Shown here piece by piece: positions 22,788 through 32,253 of a stretch of 64,000 nt of DNA. The stretch's first letter is position 1, and the number at the start of each line of letters is the position of its first letter. Below the pieces are notes generated by a model that searched no databases, was not told the origin of the DNA, and saw only the letters and a list, made by a program, of their open reading frames with translations. The translations under genes were made by a program, and so were the position numbers. The DNA comes from Candidatus Methylopumilus planktonicus (GTDB lineage Bacteria > Pseudomonadota > Gammaproteobacteria > Burkholderiales > Methylophilaceae). The stretch covers positions 434,001-498,000 of the forward strand of contig NZ_CP040984.1 in the NCBI RefSeq assembly GCF_006364715.1, given 5' to 3'.

Positions 22788-23978
22788 ATGAGCTTTAAAA
22801 AAGTTAAAGAAAGTTTTTCCTCTGATTTAGAAGAAATTAAAAAAGCAGGACTTTGGAAAACTGAACGTATTATTAATTCTGATCAGAAAAGTAAGATTCA
22901 ACTTTCTGATAATCAAGAAGTTATTAACATGTGTGCGAATAACTATCTGGGTTTAGCTAATAATCCAGAAGTTATTCAGGCAGCCAAAGATGGTCTTGAT
23001 CGATGGGGCTTTGGCCTTGCCTCTGTTCGATTTATATGTGGAACACAAACATTACATAAAACTCTAGAAGAAAAAGTGAGTGAGTATTTAGGCATGGAAG
23101 ATACGATTCTCTATGCTGCTTGCTTCGATGCTAATGGGGGTTTATTTGAAACCATTCTCACAGCAGATGATGCTGTTATTTCTGATGAACTTAATCATGC
23201 GTCGATTATTGATGGTATTCGTTTATGTAAAGCGCAACGTTATCGTTATAAAAATAATGATATGAATGATTTACGTGCAAAGCTAGAAGAGGCCAAGAAA
23301 AATAAAGCGAGACGCATTCTTATTACTACCGATGGTGTTTTTTCTATGGATGGTACGATTGCACAATTAGATAAGATTTGTGATCTTGCAGATGAATTTG
23401 ATGCCATGGTGCATCATGATGATTGTCATGCAACAGGATTCATGGGAAAAACAGGCCGTGGTATTCATGAATATTGTAATGTAATAGATCGCGTTGATAT
23501 TATTACTAGTACATTTGGCAAAGCTTTAGGAGGTGCGACTGGTGGTTTTACATCCGGTCGTAAAGAAATTATTGATATGTTAAGACAAAGATCCCGACCT
23601 TATCTATTTTCAAATACACTCGCCCCTAATATTTGTACTGCTTCATTAAAAGTTTTTGAGATACTAGAAAATTCAACTGCACTTCGCGATACATTAGAGA
23701 AAAATGTTCATTACTTTAGATCTGGCATGCAAAAAGCTGGTTTTGATGTAAGGGATGGTGATCATCCTATTGTTCCTATTATGTTAGGTGATGCTAATCT
23801 TGCTCAGTCAATGAGTAAAAAATTATTAGAAAAAGGTATCTTTGCAATTGGATTTTTTTATCCAGTGGTACCGCAAGGAAAAGCGAGAATTAGAACGCAA
23901 ATTTCAGCTGCTCATACATTCGAAGATCTAGATAAAGCTATAGATGCTTTTACTGCAACTAAAAATCAATTAATCTAA
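22788..23978 (+). CDS. kbl: Glycine C-acetyltransferase (2-amino-3-ketobutyrate CoA ligase)
   Basis: 396 residues, a PLP enzyme of the alpha-oxoamine synthase family. M-C-A-N-N-Y-L-G-L, H-A-S-I-I-D-G, D-D-C-H-A-T-G (PLP ring Asp/His region) and S-T-F-G-K-A-L-G-G (Schiff-base Lys) are all visible. It cleaves 2-amino-3-ketobutyrate with CoA to glycine and acetyl-CoA. Co-transcribed with tdh; here tdh comes first, the reverse of the E. coli kbl-tdh order. Confidence 0.96.
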   Translation: MSFKKVKESFSSDLEEIKKAGLWKTERIINSDQKSKIQLSDNQEVINMCANNYLGLANNPEVIQAAKDGLDRWGFGLASVRFICGTQTLHKTLEEKVSEYLGMEDTILYAACFDANGGLFETILTADDAVISDELNHASIIDGIRLCKAQRYRYKNNDMNDLRAKLEEAKKNKARRILITTDGVFSMDGTIAQLDKICDLADEFDAMVHHDDCHATGFMGKTGRGIHEYCNVIDRVDIITSTFGKALGGATGGFTSGRKEIIDMLRQRSRPYLFSNTLAPNICTASLKVFEILENSTALRDTLEKNVHYFRSGMQKAGFDVRDGDHPIVPIMLGDANLAQSMSKKLLEKGIFAIGFFYPVVPQGKARIRTQISAAHTFEDLDKAIDAFTATKNQLI

Positions 23979-24017
23979 CATCAAAAATTTTGTCTTGAAT
24001 TGATATAAGTTAGAAAA

Positions 24018-25109
24018 TTATTCAAAGCGTTTGATAAACGTTTCTATTTCATTATTCAGTTCATCATGGGCGATTAGGCCATCAATCCAGCGCTTAGGAA
24101 TGGCTTCAAATCCCAAACTTGAGCCAAGTATCGCGCCTAAGACAGCACCGCGGTGGCAGTTGTCGCCGCCAACATTAGTATTAGCGATCAGTGCCACTTC
24201 GAAATTATTAGAATAGCGTGAGGCGAGGTAAAGAACGGAAGGGAATGACTGATCTATGTAACAAGCAGAGCTGAGTAAGCCGCCAATGACATCACAATCA
24301 GAACTTTGCTTACTGCGCACAGAAGCAACTACCTTCGCTGCAGGAAATCCAAGGCGACTTGCTGCAGCGCAGGCGAGTTCTTCGGTATTTGGATTTGTGT
24401 CATGAAAAATATGAAACAACAATGCGCTAAGTTCACTGGAGTAGATTTCCAGTGAGGGTGAGCGGTGAGTTAGGCGTTGATGGTTTAAGGCTTGAGCGTT
24501 AGTAGTTGATAAGTTACCCTCGTTTAAGCTTGCTATGATGAGTATCGGGAGACTAACTAAGCCGCCAATAGATGCCGTATCATGACCTTCGGCCCCAGCA
24601 CACTTTTCAGGATGGATACCTTTCGCGTAGTTAGCAAAAAAGTCTCGATGGTAAGATTCCGCGTAAGTATCGTTATGTCGGTCAGGCTCTGTCATAAAGC
24701 TAATATACTCACGTAAAAAATCAGCGGGATCATAATCACCTGTTGCATTAAGCGAGCGCAACAAAACCCTCGCGCACAGTAAATTAAGTGTATTTTCGCC
24801 TGCTTGCATTCCCTGATGATAATGACGATTAGCTGGACCCCAATGGTGCTTTTTGCCTTTGAGTATCACGCTTCCAACAATATCGCCTTCTTGCGTTCCA
24901 CGTCCTGCTTTGCTGGTGTTGGCTAGAGACATGATTGAGTTAGGATGATGCGCTTTAGGCGCTTGGTAATCTTTTATCTGACCAAAATCTTGCCACAGGG
25001 TAGCAATGCTGTAGTACCAATGCACTGGCATCGCCAGCGCATCACCAACAAACATGCCCCATAGCGCGCCACGCATGCGGTCAGTTTTATTAAGGGGCAT
25101 AGTATTCAT
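24018..25109 (-). CDS. ADP-ribosylglycohydrolase family protein
   Basis: 363 residues. The dinuclear metal site of DraG/ARH enzymes is present: G-M-F-V-G-D-A-L-A-M-P near the N terminus and N-T-N-V-G-G-D-N-C-H-R-G near the C terminus. Such enzymes remove ADP-ribose from proteins (for example dinitrogenase reductase) or hydrolyse related N-glycosides. No nitrogenase or ADP-ribosyltransferase gene is nearby, so the substrate is unknown. It begins a stretch that looks a little richer in G+C than the flanks, running through the ovothiol genes. Confidence 0.88.
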   Translation of the reverse strand: MNTMPLNKTDRMRGALWGMFVGDALAMPVHWYYSIATLWQDFGQIKDYQAPKAHHPNSIMSLANTSKAGRGTQEGDIVGSVILKGKKHHWGPANRHYHQGMQAGENTLNLLCARVLLRSLNATGDYDPADFLREYISFMTEPDRHNDTYAESYHRDFFANYAKGIHPEKCAGAEGHDTASIGGLVSLPILIIASLNEGNLSTTNAQALNHQRLTHRSPSLEIYSSELSALLFHIFHDTNPNTEELACAAASRLGFPAAKVVASVRSKQSSDCDVIGGLLSSACYIDQSFPSVLYLASRYSNNFEVALIANTNVGGDNCHRGAVLGAILGSSLGFEAIPKRWIDGLIAHDELNNEIETFIKRFE

Positions 25110-25231
25110 GAGGGCATCCTTAGCCTAATTGAAAAAGTATTATTTATAAACCAATCTTTAGTGACACTTTTTACAGTATAAGTTTCAATGTTATGTGAAT
25201 AAAAAATCAAGATTTTGATGCAGCGTATTAA

Positions 25232-25259
25232 GAACTAATTTTTTTAAATCACATCTGAC
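25232..25259 (+). promoter_or_regulatory. Possible ECF-like promoter of msrB
   Basis: GAACTA - 16 bp - TCTGAC loosely follows the same pattern as the sites before msrA and the DUF2805 operon. It is 40 bp from the msrB start codon. Confidence 0.3.
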
Positions 25260-25298
25260 GAGTACAATTTATTCACTCATAACCTTAAGGGTATTTTT

Positions 25299-25742
25299 AT
25301 GCTGACTTGGCAAGATATTGAAAATCGCGTACTTCATGGTAATCCGCCCGCGAATCATCGCGTAGAAAAAACAGACGATCAATGGAGCAAAATATTGCCT
25401 AGCGATGTCCATGATGTTACACGTAAGGCAGGTACAGAACGTCCCTTCAGTTCACCCATGTGCGCTCATTTTGAACCAGGCTTTTATGCTTGCGCCTGCT
25501 GCGACACCATGCTGTTTGATGCAACACAAAAGTTTGATTCCGGCACGGGCTGGCCTTCTTTTACTCAACCCCTAGAGCCCAATGCGGTAGCTTATTTTAG
25601 CGATGGCAGCTTAAGTAGTGTTCGGGTTGAAATCACCTGCAGCACTTGCGATGCGCACTTAGGTCATATATTTCCAGATGGTCCAGCGCCCAGCAAGCTT
25701 CGCTATTGTGTGAATGCACTCTCATTAAAACGTATTGCCTGA
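25299..25742 (+). CDS. msrB: Peptide methionine (R)-sulfoxide reductase MsrB
   Basis: 147 residues. It has the two CxxC zinc pairs (C-A-C-C and C-S-T-C-D-A-H-L-G-H), the block F-D-S-G-T-G-W-P-S-F, and the catalytic Cys in L-R-Y-C-V-N-A-L-S-L. It reduces the R epimer of methionine sulfoxide, complementing MsrA. There is no signal peptide. It faces the ABC exporter gene convergently and sits next to the ovothiol genes. Confidence 0.95.
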   Translation: MLTWQDIENRVLHGNPPANHRVEKTDDQWSKILPSDVHDVTRKAGTERPFSSPMCAHFEPGFYACACCDTMLFDATQKFDSGTGWPSFTQPLEPNAVAYFSDGSLSSVRVEITCSTCDAHLGHIFPDGPAPSKLRYCVNALSLKRIA

Positions 25743-25777
25743 CCTTGCTTGTTCAATAAAGAACTTAATCACATTGC

Positions 25778-27592
25778 TTATGAATGAATCTGGCTTTGCT
25801 GCACACGCCACATTTCGGCATAGCGCTGACCATCCTTTAGAAGTAATTCATGGGTGCCGCGTTCAATAATACTGCCTGCTTCCATGACTAAAATCTGATG
25901 GGCATGTGTGATGGTTGAAAGGCGATGCGCGATGATTAATGTCGTGCGATTTTTAGCTAACTCGTTTAATTCTTTTTGAATGCTGCGTTCCGTTTCAGAA
26001 TCCAACGCCGAGGTCGCTTCGTCAAAGACAAGTAAGGAAGGATTTTTTAGCAGTGTTCTTGCAATAGCAACGCGCTGCTTTTCGCCACCAGAGAGCTTTA
26101 GGCCTCGCTCACCAACATTGGTGTTGTAACCATTTGGTAGGCTACAAATAAAATCATGGATTTGGGCAGATTGAGCTGCTGCTTCTATGGCAGATTGACT
26201 CGCACCGGGCTTACCGTAGGCAATATTAAATCCTATGGTGTCGTTAAACAGCACCGTATCTTGCGGCACTATACCTATAGCCTGTCTAAGACCTGCTTGC
26301 TTAACCGTTTTGATGTCTTGGTCGTCCAAATAAATGGCACCCGATTGCACGTCATAAAAACGAAATATCAGTCGACCTAAAGTACTTTTTCCGGCACCGC
26401 TATGACCAACAACGGCAGTTGTTTGGCCTGGTAATATTTCAAACGATACTTGATTTAATATGCCGCGGTTTTTTTCGTAATAAAAACTAACGTCTTTAAA
26501 ACAAACATGCGGTCCTATCTTTGGAGATTTTATTTGCAATACTGTTGCGTTTGGTAGATCAGAAATTTCTTGATCCGTTTCTAGTAAGCTAAACATTCGG
26601 TCTATATCAGTTAACGATTGCTTCATTTCACGGTAGAGCACACCGAGAAAGTTAAGTGGTATGTAGAGTTGTATCATTAGCACATTCACTAATACTAAAT
26701 CACCAATGGTCATTTCTTGTTTTGCAACTCCTTGACTAGCCAAACCTAAAATACATACCAATCCAAAAACGATAATAATTTGCTGACCAAAGTTTAAAAA
26801 AGCTAATGACTTTTGCGATTTAATAACAGCGTGTGCATATTTTTTTAGGCTGACATCATAACGTGCAGATTCAAACTGTTCGTTGCCAAAATACTTAACT
26901 GTTTCAAAATTAATTAAAGTATCTACAGCACTTTGGTTGGCCTGTGAGTCAAGACTATTCATTTCTCGTCGAAAGTTTGTTCGCCACTCTGTAACAACCA
27001 CTGTAAATACCACATAACAAATAAGTGCAATAAACGTCACCAATACAAACCTAACATCGTAAGCAAATAAAAGGTACCCTAACACCATAGCAAGTTCGAT
27101 TAAGGTTGGAATAATACTGTAAAGAGAATACGAGATGAGGGATTGAATGCCGCGCGTGCCACGTTCAATATCTCGTGTCATACCCCCTGTTTGACGAGAC
27201 AAGTGGAAACGTAAAGATAAGGCATGGAGATGATTAAACACTTGTAAACCTACTTGCCTTACAGCTTGCTCAGTGACTTTAGAAAAAATTAACTCTCGCA
27301 ACTCTGCAAATAGTGAGGCTGAAAGGCGCAACAAACCATAAGCCACAATTAAGCTCACGGGCACTACCAGTAATGCTTTTGGTGTTGAAGTAATGCTCAT
27401 CGCATCTACTATATTCTTGAGCATAATAGGTACACCCAAGTTAGCCATCTTCGCTAACACTAAGCATATAAGCGTAAAAATAATACGTGCTTTGTAAGCT
27501 TTTATGTAAGGAAATAAGTTCTTGATAACTTTCCAGTCTTGATGACGCTGCTTTTTTTCTTTAACGTTATTTTCTATTTTAGAGGAGTGCAT
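25778..27592 (-). CDS. Atm1/ABCB7-type ABC exporter
   Basis: 604 residues, a half-transporter with an N-terminal six-helix domain (about 25-330) and a C-terminal ATPase. Walker A is G-H-S-G-A-G-K-S-T, the signature L-S-G-G-E-K-Q-R, Walker B L-L-V-F-D-E-A-T-S-A-L-D, and the H-loop I-A-H-R-L-S-T-I. The N-terminal block L-A-K-M-A-N-L-G-V-P-I-M-L-K is typical of the Atm1 branch, which exports glutathione conjugates or sulfur/metal-thiol compounds. It lies 131 bp downstream of ovoB on the same strand, which suggests a link to thiol metabolism. Confidence 0.9.
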   Translation of the reverse strand: MHSSKIENNVKEKKQRHQDWKVIKNLFPYIKAYKARIIFTLICLVLAKMANLGVPIMLKNIVDAMSITSTPKALLVVPVSLIVAYGLLRLSASLFAELRELIFSKVTEQAVRQVGLQVFNHLHALSLRFHLSRQTGGMTRDIERGTRGIQSLISYSLYSIIPTLIELAMVLGYLLFAYDVRFVLVTFIALICYVVFTVVVTEWRTNFRREMNSLDSQANQSAVDTLINFETVKYFGNEQFESARYDVSLKKYAHAVIKSQKSLAFLNFGQQIIIVFGLVCILGLASQGVAKQEMTIGDLVLVNVLMIQLYIPLNFLGVLYREMKQSLTDIDRMFSLLETDQEISDLPNATVLQIKSPKIGPHVCFKDVSFYYEKNRGILNQVSFEILPGQTTAVVGHSGAGKSTLGRLIFRFYDVQSGAIYLDDQDIKTVKQAGLRQAIGIVPQDTVLFNDTIGFNIAYGKPGASQSAIEAAAQSAQIHDFICSLPNGYNTNVGERGLKLSGGEKQRVAIARTLLKNPSLLVFDEATSALDSETERSIQKELNELAKNRTTLIIAHRLSTITHAHQILVMEAGSIIERGTHELLLKDGQRYAEMWRVQQSQIHS

Positions 27593-27723
27593 AGGCGTGG
27601 CTTAGAGGGTGCAAGTAAAAGTTAATAAAGAAGTTAAAAAAAAGTCTTTGTGTCAATAAGGTAACTTAGAGATAAAAGGGTGAAACAGCCTTGGCTTTAA
27701 GAGTGAACAGTAAAAGCATCAAA

Positions 27724-28926
27724 TCACGACAAGGCAGATTTCAAACGATTAAGCGCTTTCATGACATTTGCTCTGGGAGTGCCTATGTTCATGCGCATAA
27801 AACCCTTGCCACCACGACCAAACATCGCACCACTGGATAAACCTAACTGCGCTTCTTGCACAAAAAATAGCGCTAATGCTTTGTCATCTAGGTTTAATTT
27901 TCTACAATCTAGCCAAAGTAGATAGGTACCTTCTGGGCACACCACATTTATTTTTGGTATATGCGCACGAATAAACGCAACAGCCTCATCACGCGTCGCT
28001 TGAAGGTAAGCCATTAATTCACTTAACCAGTCAGCCCCGCCACGGTAGGCGGCTTCAAACGCAATCATACTAAATGGGTTGGTCACTGAAACAGCGATCT
28101 TAGTAAGATGTGATTGGATGGTTTGACGGTAATTGGCATCGGGTATGATTAATGCAGAAAGTCCCAAGCCTGGGATATTAAAGGTTTTGCTGGGCGAAAC
28201 GGCTGTGATGATAGCGTGAGGCGCATCTATGCTTGATGGTGCTGGAGCATTCTCAAAAGCAAGGCGACTTAGTGTGTGATGTTGCATATTGGCATACACC
28301 AAATCTGCATGAATTTCATCGGCTAGAATAATTAAATTGTGCTTTTTGGCTACAGCCAATAGGGCTAGTAACTCCTCTTTTAACCAAACCCGTCCGACTG
28401 GATTGTGAGGTGAGCAAAACATTAGTAAGCTCGCTTCTTTAGAGCAGGTATCTAGCTGTGAAAGATCCATTTGGTAATGCAAATTACCCAAATCATCTTC
28501 TTCTAAAATCAAGGGGTTTTCTATCAAACGACGATGCTGATCTTTTACCGCAGATAGAAAGGGGAAATATACTGGGGGCTGGACTATCACACCTGCATTT
28601 TCTGCTGTTAATGCTGCCACAACCAAGTTTAAGGAAGGTACCACGCCAGGGGTCAGTACTATCCACTCGCGTTTTACTGGCCATTGATGCTTTGCAAGTA
28701 ACCAATCGATTAGAGCTTGATAGAGACCCTCAGGTGCAATTGAATATCCGTATATGGGATGGCTGGCTCTTGCTTGTAATGCTTTTGTAACAGCATCGGG
28801 CACCGCAAAATCCATGTCAGCGACCCACATTGGCAAGATATCATTCGTGCCAAATGTTTCAAGCCTGCCATCATATTTTAGCGATGCACTAACCTCCCGT
28901 GGAATGGTTTTGTCAAAGCGTTGCAT
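27724..28926 (-). CDS. ovoB: PLP-dependent C-S lyase, probable ovothiol step two
   Basis: About 400 residues of the MalY/PatB aminotransferase class. Key blocks: M-W-V-A-D-M-D-F, C-S-P-H-N-P-V-G-R-V-W, A-D-E-I-H-A-D-L, and S-P-S-K-T-F-N-I-P-G with the PLP Lys. Enzymes of this type cleave C-S bonds. Directly after ovoA the natural role is OvoB, releasing 5-thiohistidine from the sulfoxide conjugate. I take the ATG at 28926, which overlaps the ovoA stop as TGATG; an alternative start lies 18 nt upstream inside ovoA. Confidence 0.85.
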   Translation of the reverse strand: MQRFDKTIPREVSASLKYDGRLETFGTNDILPMWVADMDFAVPDAVTKALQARASHPIYGYSIAPEGLYQALIDWLLAKHQWPVKREWIVLTPGVVPSLNLVVAALTAENAGVIVQPPVYFPFLSAVKDQHRRLIENPLILEEDDLGNLHYQMDLSQLDTCSKEASLLMFCSPHNPVGRVWLKEELLALLAVAKKHNLIILADEIHADLVYANMQHHTLSRLAFENAPAPSSIDAPHAIITAVSPSKTFNIPGLGLSALIIPDANYRQTIQSHLTKIAVSVTNPFSMIAFEAAYRGGADWLSELMAYLQATRDEAVAFIRAHIPKINVVCPEGTYLLWLDCRKLNLDDKALALFFVQEAQLGLSSGAMFGRGGKGFMRMNIGTPRANVMKALNRLKSALS

Positions 28927-31031
28927 CAGCGCATGCGTTCCCACAAGGTCACTTCGGACAAGCTGTGTTGGAATTTATGGCGTGTTTCACGAATTACAAA
29001 AGGAATTTCAATGGGTGATTGCATAAGCTTAAAGTGTTCACCGAGCAGTGCTTTGAGACCATCTATAGTGCTGACATTTTCGCCGTCTTGCTTGTAGCCA
29101 CCTATCCATTGGTCGCGTGGCGTGTGTTCTTCTAGCCAGGTGTAGGGTGAGGTGATCATTAAGACGCCGCCTATATTTAACCTATGGTGAATATTGCTTA
29201 AAAAATCACGCGGGTTGTAAAGACGATCAATTAAATTGGCAGCCAGTATAAAATCGTAGCCAGTAAATTGTGGCTTAAGATTGCAGGCATCACCTTGCCA
29301 AAAGTCGACTTTGTGCGCCACATCCGTTAATTTAAGTTCAGCTAGACTGCGTTCCTGGTAGCTCACTAAATCACCTTCGTTCACCATGGTGTAACGCAGT
29401 ATGCCTTGTTGGACTAGTTTTAGCGCTAAACCAATAAACCGTGCGGAAAAATCGATACCAGTGACATGGTCAAAATGCTTTGCTAACTCAAACGAAGCGC
29501 GGCCAGTGGCGCATCCCAAATCCAAGGCCTTTTTGGCGGGTCGTGTGTGTAAGTGTTGAACTGCAAAATCACTCAGCGCTTTAGGAAAATTTGGCACACC
29601 ATAGTAAATATCACCATAATGAAACTCAGCATATTCTGAAAGTTGTTTATCAGTTTCGTAATGCGAAGCATGAATTTGTAAAGGAGTATCAGTCACAATA
29701 TAGCGGAATCCTGCGTGTTGAAAAAAATGTCGGCGAAATGCGTAACGTGCATCTTTTAAAGCTTCGTTGCCAGAGGCTATCCACGAACCGCCTTTAATAA
29801 TGTTATGACGACCATCGAATGTGGGTGTGGAGAAATCATCATATAAGGGGTGCACCTTAAACCCATCAAACGGAAAAATAGGAGTTTCTGTCCATTGCCA
29901 AACATTACCAACCACATCATACAAATCACCGTGTGCATATGTATTGACCGGACAAGAGGAAGCGTAATGGTCTAAAAATAGATTTGCGTTCATACTACCT
30001 CTTACTTTTTCATCTGACAAGCCAGCATGGGCATAGAGGCTATACCACTCGTGCTCTGAGGGCATACGCACTTGCTTTCCCGTATTAGCAGAGTGCCAAT
30101 TGCAAAAGGCTTTTGCTTCGTGGTAGTTGACTTCGACTGGCCAGCTCCAAGGCATAGCAACTTCTTCCGTCATTAATCTGAGTTTCCAAACATCGCCTTG
30201 TTGTACCCAGAAAGTTGGATGCATTGCTTGAGCGTAATGCCGCCAAGCTAATCCTTCTTCCTGCCAATATGAGTCCTCTTTGTACCCGCCGGCTTCGACA
30301 AAAGCAAGAAACTCCGCATTAGAGGTTAAGTATTTTGCTGCCTGAAACGCTGTGCATTCACTTTCAAAATTACCGTACTCATTATCCCAGCCGTAATGTT
30401 CGGGAGATTTACTTAATGTAATTAGTCTAGGTGGTATGTCTACCAAACTATTGGAAGGCGCTGCGGTGTCTATCGCTGAACATGATCGCCAAGTGTCTTT
30501 TTTTTGCACATAGTGCAAAGCATGTTGGCGTATTAATACTGAGCTGGTTTCTAAATGAATACGCTCATGCTCTATGCCCATTAAAATCGTCCACCATTGA
30601 TTCTCCCAATCCATAGGTAGGTTAAGTGGCAATGTACAAATTAATTGATCAACCACTTTGCGCACGCTGGCGCGGTAAGTTTTAACCTCTAAAGGCGTGG
30701 GCCAATTATAATTTTGCGCATTGATATCGTCCCAGCCCATTTCATCTACACCCACAGCAAACATCGATTCAAATTGAGGATTGACGCGCTCAGTGATTAA
30801 GCCTGCTAAAATTAATTTATTAATAAAAAAAGTATTAGTATGGCCATAATAAAAAATCAGCGGATGCCTCAATTTAATAGAGTTCACATAATAGGCTTCA
30901 TCACTAACTAATGTCTGAAACAAGCTCTCATATAAATCTGCAGTTTGATGAAAGTACTGGCGAATTTGCTCACGCAAGGCCGTTGCTTCCTGGGTGTCTA
31001 GGAGTGTACTGCGATTTAAATAGGTGCTCAT
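28926..31031 (-). CDS. ovoA: 5-histidylcysteine sulfoxide synthase / methyltransferase OvoA
   Basis: 701 residues in three parts. A DinB-like helical domain carries H-E-R-I-H-L-E (iron-ligand His). It is followed by a sulfatase-modifying-factor (FGE) domain (N-V-W-Q-W-T-E-T, G-G-S-W). A C-terminal SAM methyltransferase has A-L-D-L-G-C-A-T-G-R-A-S. This fusion distinguishes OvoA from EgtB of ergothioneine synthesis. It joins cysteine to the C5 of histidine with O2 and later N-methylates 5-thiohistidine to ovothiol A. The cytoplasmic product is a strong antioxidant. Overlaps ovoB by one base. Confidence 0.93.
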   Translation of the reverse strand: MSTYLNRSTLLDTQEATALREQIRQYFHQTADLYESLFQTLVSDEAYYVNSIKLRHPLIFYYGHTNTFFINKLILAGLITERVNPQFESMFAVGVDEMGWDDINAQNYNWPTPLEVKTYRASVRKVVDQLICTLPLNLPMDWENQWWTILMGIEHERIHLETSSVLIRQHALHYVQKKDTWRSCSAIDTAAPSNSLVDIPPRLITLSKSPEHYGWDNEYGNFESECTAFQAAKYLTSNAEFLAFVEAGGYKEDSYWQEEGLAWRHYAQAMHPTFWVQQGDVWKLRLMTEEVAMPWSWPVEVNYHEAKAFCNWHSANTGKQVRMPSEHEWYSLYAHAGLSDEKVRGSMNANLFLDHYASSCPVNTYAHGDLYDVVGNVWQWTETPIFPFDGFKVHPLYDDFSTPTFDGRHNIIKGGSWIASGNEALKDARYAFRRHFFQHAGFRYIVTDTPLQIHASHYETDKQLSEYAEFHYGDIYYGVPNFPKALSDFAVQHLHTRPAKKALDLGCATGRASFELAKHFDHVTGIDFSARFIGLALKLVQQGILRYTMVNEGDLVSYQERSLAELKLTDVAHKVDFWQGDACNLKPQFTGYDFILAANLIDRLYNPRDFLSNIHHRLNIGGVLMITSPYTWLEEHTPRDQWIGGYKQDGENVSTIDGLKALLGEHFKLMQSPIEIPFVIRETRHKFQHSLSEVTLWERMR

Positions 31032-31093
31032 TAAATTTATGGCTTTGCTAGTAATGGTTATGATGGGCTTAAACTAACGCGTTGTTTTATTAC

Positions 31094-31127
31094 AAACTAA
31101 AAGCTGGCAGTTGCCAGCTTTTAGTTT
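31094..31127. repeat. 16-bp perfect inverted repeat upstream of ovoA
   Basis: AAACTAAAAGCTGGCA and its exact complement are separated by two bases (GT). The T-rich end points rightward, but no rightward gene ends here. It could be a bidirectional terminator isolating the ovothiol unit, or an operator/attenuator in its leader. Confidence 0.65.
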
Positions 31128-31341
31128 TCGCTATATTTCTTTAAATATTTTAAAGCTTTTATATTTGTAAATTAATACACAGACACGTATTGGTGCAGTT
31201 TTCCCTGCATTAGTTCACCATAATTTCCTTAATTTTTTTTGGATCCCAACATGCCATGGCTGTAATAGAGGCACTGGATTAAATTTCAGCCGATTGAGTT
31301 TTCGTCTTCATTTTTATATTTCACAGTTTTCTCAATAATAA

Positions 31342-31518
31342 TTACACACAATCGCCCATTGCTGATGAATATCGATGCCAACAGTCTTTGTCATTGTGCT
31401 TACATACAAAATTATTTTCATCATTATTTTCATCTATGTTTTTTGACATGTTTGAATTTTTTAAATTTTCATTTTTCTCTAAAATTTTAGATGCTTTAAT
31501 TTCTTTTTTTGATTTCAT
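31342..31518 (-). CDS. Possible small charged protein with a Cys-rich C terminus
   Basis: About 58 residues. The N-terminal two thirds are Lys/Asn/Glu-rich and low complexity; the end reads F-V-C-K-H-N-D-K-D-C-W-H-R-Y-S-S-A-M-G-D-C-V. AAGGA lies seven bases before the ATG at 31518. The three Cys and two His suggest a metal site or disulfides. The overlapping rightward frame looks spurious. The evidence is modest, because the surrounding 690-bp gap is very AT-rich. Confidence 0.4.
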   Translation of the reverse strand: MKSKKEIKASKILEKNENLKNSNMSKNIDENNDENNFVCKHNDKDCWHRYSSAMGDCV

Positions 31519-31600
31519 TTTCATTTCCTTACAAATAGTTTGTATGAATGAATTCTATGTGTCTTGTTTAGATAAATCCAATGAATTGTTTTTAAGTGTG

Positions 31601-31619
31601 TGATAAGTATTACTTATCA
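31601..31619. repeat. Perfect 9+9 inverted repeat TGATAAGTA/TACTTATCA
   Basis: TGATAAGTA - T - TACTTATCA is a perfect dyad, likely an operator. It contains the AAGTATTACTT core that is repeated at 298-381. It lies in the gap between the cytochrome gene end and the small Cys-rich frame; the rest of this gap (31128-31341 and 31525-31717) holds nothing else I can support. Confidence 0.55.
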
Positions 31620-31717
31620 ATAATAAAACCTATCAGGGTTAGAGGTAAGCCCTAATTACAGATTTTTTTGAGACAGTGATAGGGTAGCGTTGTAGGGCGT
31701 TAAAACTTCTGAGGCTC

Positions 31718-32107
31718 TTAAACTGGTTTTCTTTTAGCACTAAGCTTCGAAATATTATTTCTAATTTGGATAAACTCTTGCTCAGTTGGTTTGCTCCAAT
31801 TGCCACCAGAAGAATTAACCATATAAATTAAAGCCTCCGAGAAATCCTCTAGAGTTAAATCAGGCTTTCCACCTTTAGCTGGCATTTTTCTGACGCCGTT
31901 ATAAGCTTCAGCAATAACATGAACTTTGCCTTCCTTAATAATAGGCGCCCACGCGAGATTATTCTGAAATTTAGGAGCCCCATTCAAGCCAGAAGCATGA
32001 CAAGCTATACAAATTGATTTATAGGTAGACTCTCCACCCGCGTAAGAAGTTAATGAGATTATTAAAGTCAGTACAAAGAATGAAAAAATTATAGTTTGTC
32101 GGAGCAT
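31718..32107 (-). CDS. Periplasmic class I cytochrome c (c5-like)
   Basis: 129 residues. A signal peptide (1-22, ending S-Y-A-G) precedes one haem site C-I-A-C-H-A-S-G-L-N-G-A-P-K and the distal Met ligand in R-K-M-P-A-K-G-G. The pattern is that of small cytochrome c5/c-class I electron carriers. It would shuttle electrons in the periplasm, for example between dehydrogenases and terminal oxidases. It is a single gene, divergent from glnE. Confidence 0.92.
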   Translation of the reverse strand: MLRQTIIFSFFVLTLIISLTSYAGGESTYKSICIACHASGLNGAPKFQNNLAWAPIIKEGKVHVIAEAYNGVRKMPAKGGKPDLTLEDFSEALIYMVNSSGGNWSKPTEQEFIQIRNNISKLSAKRKPV

Positions 32108-32253
32108 AAGCTTAATTAATGGTAAGAAGTTTCGGTATTTGTAGATGTCGCTAAAAAGTATATTTTAGCTGGGAGTAAAAGGGGTGTGCAAGCAAAAGCT
32201 TAATTTTGTGTTAATTTCTAAGTTATGAAAGATACAAATTAACTAAATGCTTA

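Noticed and set aside
31388..31603. Rightward 71-residue Phe/Ser-rich frame
   Set aside because: Low-complexity antisense of the small Cys-rich frame, without a ribosome site.
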